DNA from: Aegilops tauschii subsp. strangulata
Taxonomy: Eukaryota; Streptophyta; Magnoliopsida; Poales; Poaceae
Direction of reading: 5' to 3'
Assembly: GCF_002575655.3 (NCBI RefSeq)
Contig: NC_053039.3
Span: 380,347,633 to 380,411,632 of the forward strand
Length of the DNA: 64,000 bases
The position numbers and the translations under genes are program-made. The notes under the pieces are model-generated. The model was not told where the DNA came from, searched no databases, and saw only the letters and a list, made by a program, of their open reading frames with translations. Below, in pieces: positions 56,441-64,000 of this stretch (positions are counted from its first letter, which is position 1; each line of letters opens with the position of its first letter).

Positions 56441-56935
56441 CTAAATCCAGGCCGTCAGGGTGGGCGCCGGCGGCGACCACGACTCGTCGGCGGCGGAGGC
56501 GGCGGCCGGGAGGAGGCGGGAGCGGCAGAGCGGGCAGGTGGCGTGGTCGTAGTCCAGCCAGGTCTCGAGGCAGGCGCGGTGGAAGAGGTGGCCGCAGGGG
56601 AGGCGGTTCACCACGGCGTCGGCCTCGAACCGCACCAGGCAGACGCGGCAGTCGGGTGTCGCCGACGCCGCCGCGCCCCTTCTCCGGCCGAACCGCGCGG
56701 GGCGGAACCTGCTCCTGAACCGCTCCGCCAGGCTGGGGCCCGCCGGGGTGGCCGCCGTGAGCTGGTCGGCGCCGTCGGCGTCCTCGCCGGCCAGCAGCGA
56801 GGGCGGCGCGGGGAGGCCGAGGAAGACGAGCGCGGCGCGGAGGAGGCCCGCCAGGGCGGCGATCGAGACGACGGCGTGGTAGAGCAGGTAGATCAGGAGG
56901 CTCTCCTTGGGCGCCGGCATGCTGGAGATGCCCAT
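56441..56935 (-). CDS. RING-H2 zinc-finger protein, XERICO/BRH1-like probable E3 ubiquitin ligase
   Basis: A single-exon frame of 164 residues. The N-terminus MGISSMPAPKESLLIYLLYH continues as a hydrophobic segment (about 12-41), probably a membrane anchor. A loop rich in Ala and Arg (about 50-92) leads to a RING-H2 finger with ligands C96, C99, C114, H116, H119, C122, C134 and C137. W126, in the usual E2-contact position, is present. The layout (M-G-x-S-S-x-P-A-P start, one membrane segment, C-terminal RING-H2 with DYDHATCPLCR) matches the plant XERICO/BRH1 group of about 160 residues. Members of that group are small E3 ligases, some linked to abscisic acid and brassinosteroid responses. An in-frame ATG at 57079 would add 48 residues, but it overlaps the TATA box, so 56935 is preferred. 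The exact orthologue is not established. Confidence 0.93.
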   Translation of the reverse strand: MGISSMPAPKESLLIYLLYHAVVSIAALAGLLRAALVFLGLPAPPSLLAGEDADGADQLTAATPAGPSLAERFRSRFRPARFGRRRGAAASATPDCRVCLVRFEADAVVNRLPCGHLFHRACLETWLDYDHATCPLCRSRLLPAAASAADESWSPPAPTLTAWI

Positions 56936-57075
56936 CGCGGCGGCCGGGAAGATTGGGATTGGGGATCGATCCGTGGACCCGTCTGCAATTTGCGCCTTCT
57001 TTCGGGGGCGGGGCGGTCTGAGCGGCTGCGGTGTGGTGGGATGGATACAGTGAGGGAGGGGGAGTCGGGGTGGGC

Positions 57076-57088
57076 GCATTTATAAGCC
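57076..57088 (-). promoter_or_regulatory. TATA box of the RING-H2 gene
   Basis: The minus strand reads GGCTTATAAATGCGC about 145 bp upstream of the ATG at 56935. It predicts transcription starting near 57050 and a 5' leader of about 110 bp, which excludes the longer open frame starting at 57079. Confidence 0.75.
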
Positions 57089-57089
57089 G

Positions 57090-58981
57090 GGCCGGGGCTG
57101 CTGGTGTCACCTCCCTATCCATCCCATCTCGTTCGGGTGGTGCACCGCGACCCGTGTTCGGCAGCCCACCGCCGTCGGATCCGCGCGATGGACGCCCCAT
57201 AATTCCCCGCGCTTGGGCAGGGGACACCCCACATGCGATGCGGTTCGATCGTGGGCGCCCAATAATTCCCCGCTCTGGTTCGGTCCGTGGCGTCCAATAA
57301 TGTGTGCATGGTTGCTGCGCCAATTATTCGGGCCGGCCGATCCAAAACCCGGTGGACGCATTTGTACGTGCAGTGCACCGCACCGGAGATGAGATGGTAC
57401 GATACCGAGTGACCGATCTCACTGTCACGGGACAGTGCGCTCCCCCGGAAGAAAATCGTCGGGCGCGATTGGCGAAGCTGATTGGCCCCGACAGATCCAA
57501 ATCAGAAAGGTGAGTGCGAAAGGGAATTCAATTCGGCCTACTACCGAACGTAAGCGGCTCGGCACGATTCCTGCCATTTATCCGTTCTCAACCGTGACGT
57601 GCTTGACTCAGAAGACATTATCGCAACCTCATTTCAGTTGAAAAGACGGAGGATTTTTCTTCCGAATCTTTTCTTTTGGAGGAAGTACTATTTTCTTCCG
57701 ATTCTGCGGGAATGGTTCGGATCAGCTCGGCGATCGGGTTGCCGTGCCTGCACGACTGCGGCCGGCCGGCCGGTCACGATCGCTCCGTGCACCGAATTGG
57801 AATCGATCTCCTGGTACGTACGCCACTGCGCTGCGCTACGCCCCCTCCCCGTCGACGCAGTTACGGGCGCGACCAGTCTTGGACGCGCGGGACAGGGACG
57901 CGAGAGACGGCGACCGACGCGCGGTCACGGGCGCTGCGGCTCAGCCGCTCAGGCTCAGCGGACGGACGCGCGGCCGCCAGGTCCGGTGCCCCGCCCTCCA
58001 GGATGCCTGCCTCCGGCGACCCGTGTACTGCCCGTGGGTGCCGGCCGGCTGCGATGGATGCGGAGGGTCTTGACCACTAGGCACCAGTGGCTGCTCGCTT
58101 AATTGCTTGCCGTGGGGAAAAGTCTGGGTGGAACGCACCTAACCGTTCTCCGTTCGGGTGCCGCCGGTCGATGAAAGTTGCTTGGCAAGCTACAGAATAC
58201 AGTACTGTAGTTGGAGTACTTGCTTATGCTATGTGCCCGTCAATAGTAATCCATCCGACTAATCAACGGAGCTCAGCGTTTGTCTCGCAAAAAAGAAAAG
58301 AAAAAACAGAAGACGGTCCGGTTAGGCTAGCTTGACTGCTACTACTAGTAGTACGTAGTACGTGCAGCTCAAGTTTTTATTTTTTGACGGGTACGTGCAG
58401 CTCAAGTGTTTGTGTTGCGTCTGAACTTGACCACCAACGGCCTGTTGACTTGCGCGGCTAACTGAGCCAGCCGGTGGAGTTTTCAAATGGCGCGTTGCTC
58501 TGTCGGTTCATATACTAAGGTTTCACAGGAAGTTTAATGGGGAATTCTGTTCACACGCGCACCGTCCTTGCTCAAACTGAGATCGATCGATATCTTTATT
58601 TACTACTCCACCGATGGCGACACCAAAGCACAGCCATTAGCGACAGGCATGCATGTGAGAGAAAATCGAATTTCTTTTTGGATCTTCAGCAAGGTTTTGC
58701 TGAAAACAAATTGGAAATTCTGCTGGCACGCGCATCGTCCAGAGACCGCGACACGAAAGCACAGCTAAAACACATGAGATGCATGGTTACGTAGCAGCTA
58801 ATTGACCACTATTCATCCATCGGTCATTTCTCCGTGTGCCTCCTAACATTACATTTTGCTCCGCCGGCGACAGCGAAGGGCGGAGAAACCGGCACGGCAG
58901 GAGAATTCCTGCGGCTGGGGCGCGTCTAGCATCGCACGGCTCAATCAACCGCCTAAACAAGGTGGTTGCTTGCGTTAATAA
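57090..58981. other. Upstream region of the RING-H2 gene, no further gene supported
   Basis: The DNA is GC-rich near the gene and around 57800-58060. Frames of up to 167 codons on the plus strand (57599-58102) lack known domains. ACGT cores occur (for example TTGTACGTGCAG near 57362). A CpG-rich promoter or low-copy flank is the simplest reading. Confidence 0.45.
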
Positions 58982-59162
58982 GGGGGTGTTTGGTTCAGAA
59001 GTCTTAGAATTTTTTCTAGTCCCAGGAACTAATAAAAAAGACTCTCTAGTAGAGTCTTTTTCTAGTCCCTGTAGAAAAAGTTTCTCCCGTTTGGTTCCTA
59101 GGGACTTTTTACGGACTTTTTCTAGTCTCTGGGACTAAAAAGTTCGTGAACCAAACACCCAC
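58982..59162. mobile_element. Tourist-like MITE, 181 bp
   Basis: GGGTGTTTGGTTC and its inverse GAACCAAACACCC lie at the ends, flanked by TAA (58979-58981 and 59163-59165). The interior is rich in TTTTTCTAGTCCC and GGGACTAAAAAG inverted motifs and can fold into a hairpin. Confidence 0.88.
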
Positions 59163-61436
59163 TAAGCCTCCGGTTTGGCGTCGTCCTTACTGCGCCGGCA
59201 CATGCAGCTGCCTGCAGGCCACCAATTAACGGACGAACGAACACGCGTGCCAATGTGAAACGAGAGGCGAGCAGTGGCCTCAGGAGAGGAGAGGAGAGGA
59301 GAGGAGGTCGATGGAGCCAAGCAAACGAGCATGCAACTTGATGGTAGAGTAGTTTATTTTGGTGCATTAGGATAGTGTTTCGGTGCTTCTGGCTACTTAA
59401 TGACTGGGATAAGCGAAGATTTCGCGGCAGATTTGGCGCGCGTGGACTAGTCAGGACGGGGGAGTAGTATATGGCGGGGTGATGTGGGCGCCGGTGATCC
59501 ACATCTGGAATCCGGTGGACGGCTCCACGCTTTCCGCCAACCTGCTGGTGCCTGGCGTGGCGTGCTCTCCCCTGCCGCTCGTTCTTCGTCCGGCCTCTTG
59601 CGTGGTTCCAGGACTGTTGCAATCTTACTTTACGTGCTGCCAGCATAATTTATTAAGTGGTCATGCCGCTGTGTCTGCACTTCTAGTGATTACGGCCATT
59701 ACCTGATCTTTCTTTTTTTGCAAACTACTGCGGGTGTTAGTTTATATATAAGCTCGTCTCGAATGCTCCGTGGTGACGATAATTGACAGTCCATTACTCT
59801 ATCTATTCAGGAGTAGCTTATTAAAAGATTCCGCTGTGACAGTTTTTTATGTACAAATTCCGTGGTGATGCTTAGTTTCAGTCTTTCAGATAACTTGCGT
59901 GGTCTAGCCCGTGACCCGCAAGGCTTAGGCCCGTAGCGAGGCCGGCTCGTAGGCGGGCGGGCGTCCACACAAAGCGAGCGAGCAAAGCGCGTGGGCGTAG
60001 TGGTGCGTACCGACGAGACGAGAGACCACCGGGGTCGCCGCTGACGTCCGTCGTTGCTTTCCGGCGCCGTCCGAGCGCTGCGGTGCGCCCAGCGCGGCAC
60101 GCGAGGGGCCGTCCCCATCCCCCGCGCCCGGGTCACGTGGCCGCCGCGTGGCCCGCGCTCCGGCCGACAGCGAGGCGCGGCGAAAGCAACGTGGCGGTGT
60201 CTCCAACCGGCGAGGGGGGATGCCGCGCGCGCGCGCCCACGCCGCGCCGCTAGCCGCCGGGGGCCACACCCGTGCGCCCGCCCGTCCGAGCTGTCGACGG
60301 GGCGCGTCGCGCTCGTCACGCGCCGTGATCGGGCGCCCGCCCGGGGCGTGCGTGCGCGCCGCTTGACCGCGTGTCTCGTCACCCGTACGTGCTGCGTTGA
60401 AGTGTGGTGACAAGTGTCTGCCACCATGTTGTCAACTAGTCCCGTCGTGAGTGAGACCCGTATGTGTGTGTGTGAGAGAGGGAGAAGCGTGATCGGATTT
60501 CGCTCTCTCGTTCGCCTCATCGCCGGCGTGCGTGCGTGTGCTGGTTGGAATTCGGAGCACCTTCGTCCTATTCGTTCGGTGCCTGTTTTGAGTTCTCTGT
60601 AGGCTGCCACGGTGACGCCTTCCTTGCTGTGTCTTGTGTGTTTGATGTCAGGCGAGGATCTTCGTCCGGCGGCCCCTGGAACCGTCTAGAAGCGAGCACG
60701 TACGCCACATGGCTACTCTATTTGTTTTTCCATAATACCCCACTGACCTTCTAATGTACCCACACCGTCCAAAATTACTCGTCGGTCAAATGAATGTATT
60801 TGAAATTAATGCGGAGCAGCAGTAACTAACTCCATCAATCAAATGATAAAGCACAACAACTAGAAAACACACTCGGACCAAAATAATAATAATAATAATA
60901 AGGACGTAATCCAGACCACGAAACATGTGAACCTACATAGAATCATGGGACGAGACCCCGGGGTTCCTTATGGAGGAAGGACAAGCCCTACAACCCACAC
61001 AAGAATTAACAATCAAAAGAGCTAGTACTCACAACACAACACCTACAACATCATCGACCATCTTAATTTTTTTAGAAAGAAGATCTCGTCGAATTTTTTT
61101 TCTTTGAGAAAAGACCTCACCGGCAGTCTACAAACTTAAACTCACAAATCTAATCCTCCTTCATACGGAACAACTAGGAGTACTTATACTAAAGGCAGCT
61201 ACTAGTTAGGTGTGAAAACAGCTCAAAAAAGAAGAGTTAATTCATGAATCCCAAGCTATAGCAGGAGCAAATTTGTTGAGCCTCGCGCTATAATCAATTT
61301 CTGGACAACTTGTATTTGAACTTGCATAATTTTGACTCAAGATCCCAAAGCACTCATCATTTGTTTTGCATGAAAGTTGGTTCAAATGCCTTACTTCCCA
61401 TTCCAACTAAAAAATATGCCTTCTTATCCATCCCCT
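59163..61436. other. Low-copy-looking intergenic DNA with a GC-rich block
   Basis: 60040-60370 is very GC- and CpG-rich and contains GTCACGTGGCCGCC, with a G-box/ABRE-like CACGTGGC. Frames through it on both strands (59807-60610 minus, 60054-60410 plus) have no recognised domain and biased composition. 59290-59305 is a GGAGA microsatellite and 60885-60902 an AAT microsatellite. No transposon ends are evident. Confidence 0.45.
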
Positions 61437-61786
61437 AAAACGTGCTAGGCTAAACCCGAGCATGGGCAGCCCGGCCCGAAAAACCCGGGTCGGGCCGGGT
61501 CGGGCTTGACATTCGGGCCGGTCTCGGGCTTTGTTTTGCAGCCCGAAAGATAGTTCGGGCCGAGCTCGGGCTTCAACTTTTCTGTATTTCGGGCTGGGCT
61601 TTCGGGCTTCGGGCCAGGCTTGCACGTGCACGTACTAAAAAACAGCGTTCGGGCCGGGCTTGATTTTGGGCCAGGCTCGGGCTTGAAAATAGGGAGTATT
61701 TTGGGCTTTGGGCCGGGCTCGGGCTTGAGAAATGAAGGTCGGGCTTTTACAAGCCCGACGGTTGCCCGGGTTTATGCTAGGCCCTT
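61437..61786. mobile_element. GGGC-rich inverted-repeat element, probable MITE
   Basis: The left side reads GCTAGGCTAAACCCGAGCAT and the right side, inverted, GGGCCTAGCATAAACCCGGG. The interior is packed with CGGGCTTCGGGCC and GGGCCGGGCTCGGGC units in both orientations. Terminal repeats and self-complementarity suggest a foldback transposon. I could not define a target duplication or superfamily. Confidence 0.6.
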
Positions 61787-61795
61787 CTAATTAAA

Positions 61796-62307
61796 TTAAT
61801 TAGGTTTAGGTGAAAAGTTGCAGTTGAAAATTTGATGTGGTATTTCTCCCGCAATAGGCACCGAAATATTTCCAACATAGATAATGGTTTTGCCCATGCC
61901 ATCTTTTGGCTTCTCCAATGCTTTAATGTTTGTGCTAGGATGAACCTTAAATGTCTTGGTCATGACCGGGTCCATGTCGTTCTCCCTTCCTTCAAACAAA
62001 ATTGTCCTTGGTTTTGAGGTGTTATTTTTTGGCTTCTTCGTATTTGGGAATTGCTCGACCTTGATTGTTTTATCCATCATAGGCTTCAAGACATGGTTCA
62101 CTCCATGATGCATGAAGGAATAGTTGTTAGGCCTCACATGGTGTGTAGCATTGTGATCAAACTGACACAACCTTCCCAACATTGTCCACATGACTTGCCA
62201 CTAAAAATTGCACCCTAGCACGATGTGTAATCTTCAGCTTACCAACACCATTCAACTACTTCGCATAAACGAAAAACACTAAGGATATGTGTAGAAATGA
62301 TGCACAT
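61796..62307 (-). pseudogene. Gypsy polyprotein relic (protease to reverse-transcriptase linker)
   Basis: The minus-strand frame has LGRLCQFDHNATHHVRPNNY and SFMHHGVNHVLKPM. This resembles the LGRPWQFD...H.GR.N.Y segment just after the aspartic protease in Triticeae Gypsy polyproteins. KPKDGMGKTIIYVGNISVPI follows. Sequence upstream on the minus strand to 62307 may be more of the same but is shifted. It is cut off by the BARE1/WIS-type LTR at 62308 and by the GGGC-rich element. Confidence 0.6.
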
Positions 62308-64000
62308 TGTTGGAAATATGCCCTAGAGGCAATAATAAATGGTTATTATTATATTTCTTTGTTCATGGTAATTGTCTATTGTTCATGCTATAATTGTGTT
62401 ATCCGGAAATCGTAATACATGTGTGAATACATAGACCACAACGTGTCCCTAGTAAGCCTCTAGTTGACTAGCTCGTTGATCAACAGATAGTCATGGTTTC
62501 CTGACTATGGACATTGGACGTCATTGATAACGGGATCACATCATTAGGAGAATGATGTGATGGACAAGACCCAATCCTAAGCATAGCATAAAAGATCGTG
62601 TAGTTTCGTTTGCTAGAGCTTTTCCAATGTCAAGTATCTATTCCTTAGACCATGAGATCGTGCAACTCCCGGATACCGTAGGAGTACTTTGGGTGTGCCA
62701 AACGTCACAACGTAACTGGGTGACTATAAAGGTGCATTACGGGTATCTCCGAAAGTGTCTGTTGGGTTGGCACGGATCGAGACTGGGATTTGTCACTCCG
62801 TGTGACGGAGAAGTATCTCTGGGCCCACTCGGTAATGCATCATCATAATGAGCTCAATGTGACTAAGGCGTTAGTCACGGGATCATGCATTGCGGTACGA
62901 GTAAAGAGACTTGCCGGTAACGAGATTGAACAAGGTATTGGGATACCGACGATCGAATCTCGGGCAAGTAACATACCGATTGACAAAGGGAATTGTATAC
63001 GGGATTGATTGAATCCTCGACATCGTGGTTCATCCGATGAGATCATCGTGGAACATGTGGGAGTCAACATGGGTATCCAGATCCCGCTGTTGGTTATTGA
63101 CCGGAGAGGCGTCTCGGTCATGTCTGCATGTCTCCCGAACCCGTAGGGTCTACACACTTAAGGTTCGGTGACGCTAGGGTTGTAGAGATATGAGTATGCG
63201 GAAACCCGAAAGTTGTTCGGAGTCCCAGATGAGATCCCGGACGTCATGAGGAGTTCTGGAATGGTCCGGAGGTGAAGAATTATATATAGGAAGTCAAGTT
63301 TCGGCCACAGGGAAAGTTTCGGGGGTTACCGGTATTGTACCGGGACCACCGGAAGGGTCCCGGGGGTCCACCGGGTGGGGCCACCTATCCCGGAGGGCCC
63401 CATGGGCTGAAGTGGGAAGGGAACCAGCCCCTAGTGGGCTGGGGCGCCCCCCATGGGCCTTCCCCCAGCGCCTAGGGTTGGAAACCCTAGGGTGGGGGGG
63501 GCGCCCCACTTGCCTTGGGGGGCAAGTCTTCCCCCTTGGCCGCCGCCCCCTCCCTTGATGGGATCTTGGCCGGCGCCCCCCCCCTCCCAGGGGGCCTATA
63601 TAAAGGGGGGGAGGGAGGGCAGTAGTACAACAGCCTTGGGCGCCTCCCTCCTCCCCTGCAACACCTCTCTCTCTCACAGAAGCTCGGCGAAGCCCTGCCG
63701 ACATCCCGCTACATCCACCACCACGCCGTCGTGCTGCTGGATCTCCATCAACCTCTCCTTCCCCTTGCTGGATCAAGAAGGAGGAGACGTCGCTGCACCG
63801 TACGTGTGTTGAACGCGGAGGTGCTGCCCGTTCGGCACTCGGTCATCGGTGATTTGAATCACAGCGAGTACGACTCCGTCAACCTCGTTCATTGGAACGC
63901 TTCCGCTCGCGATCTACAAGGGTATGTAGATGCACTCCTTTCCCCTCGTTGCTAGTATACTCCATAGATGGATCTTGGTGAGCGTAGGAAAAGTTTAAAA
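62308..64000 (+). repeat. BARE1/WIS/Angela-type Copia LTR, right end outside window
   Basis: It begins TGTTGGAAATATGCCCTAGA and follows the well-known BARE1/WIS LTR order (CATCATTAGGAGAATGATGT, GACCGGAGAGGCGTCTCGG, GGGACCACCGGAAGGGTCCC). A TATA box (CCTATATAAAGG) lies at 63596-63606. The last bases (GTGAGCGTAGGAAAAG) lie close to the usual 3' end, so the LTR is nearly complete at 1693 bp. Whether a full element or solo LTR follows is not visible. The frames at 62627-63008, 62843-63157, 63294-63776 and 63453-63955 are LTR sequence. Confidence 0.93.

Noticed and set aside
56936..57079. 48-residue N-terminal extension of the RING-H2 protein
   Set aside because: The upstream ATG overlaps the TATA box and would lie before the transcription start. 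The family start M-G-x-S-S is at 56935.
56543..57085. 180-codon plus frame over the RING-H2 gene
   Set aside because: It is the antisense shadow of the GC-rich RING-H2 coding sequence, with no domain.
59807..60610. 267-codon minus frame
   Set aside because: It is Arg-rich, crosses the CpG-rich block, and has no domain or conserved motif.

Overview
The window looks like Triticeae (wheat, Aegilops or barley group) nuclear DNA. It is built almost wholly of cereal transposon families nested in one another: CACTA (En/Spm) elements with CACTA... termini and CCCGGTT or TTTGCCGTC subterminal repeats, Copia LTRs of the Angela/BARE1/WIS kind, a Gypsy element with a tRNA-Asp primer site, LINE tails, a Harbinger-type element and several MITEs. 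I find one convincing host gene, a small RING-H2 protein resembling XERICO/BRH1 at 56441-56935 on the minus strand. There are no bacterial-type operons, rRNA or tRNA genes, or CRISPR arrays. Family names were assigned by recognising motifs, not by database search.

Layout. 1-10167 is the right-hand part of a CACTA element read on the minus strand, with a decayed TNP2 transposase (5431-8750) and a decayed second transposase-type gene (1-2474) that runs off the window. After 475 bp of unassigned DNA and a Tourist-like MITE (10643-10953) comes an ancestral tandem duplication. Unit A is 11493-19307 and unit B is 19308-51246. Both were far smaller before insertions. Unit A holds a short-LTR Copia-type element (13013-16750) carrying a truncated Copia end, and a LINE relic split by a younger LINE-derived insert. 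Unit B holds a Harbinger-type element (20051-30733) containing a CACTA element (21631-29494), which itself contains a Gypsy element without gag-pol (21865-29087). Unit B also holds a MITE (31058-31328) and a LINE 3' end (31803-31940) whose TTG tail was hit by a Copia element (31941-51180). The left LTR of that Copia was in turn hit by a CACTA element (32453-42987) with both transposase-type genes.

Beyond 51246 lie decayed CACTA and Copia relics (about 53000-55100), a minisatellite, the RING-H2 gene and its TATA box, about 5 kb of low-copy-looking DNA with one MITE and a GC-rich block, a Gypsy relic, and a BARE1/WIS-type LTR cut by the window end at 64000.

How the parts relate. Target-site duplications (CTA, TAG, CTA, TAGCCA, a 15-bp LINE duplication) and the paralogous empty sites in the duplicated unit give a relative insertion order. 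The only nearly intact mobile coding capacity is in the CACTA element at 32453-42987. Its second gene has eight cleanly spliced exons, but its TNP2 gene carries two offsetting frameshifts and one uncompensated one. The Copia polyprotein has at least two nonsense and three frameshift lesions and a changed catalytic integrase residue.
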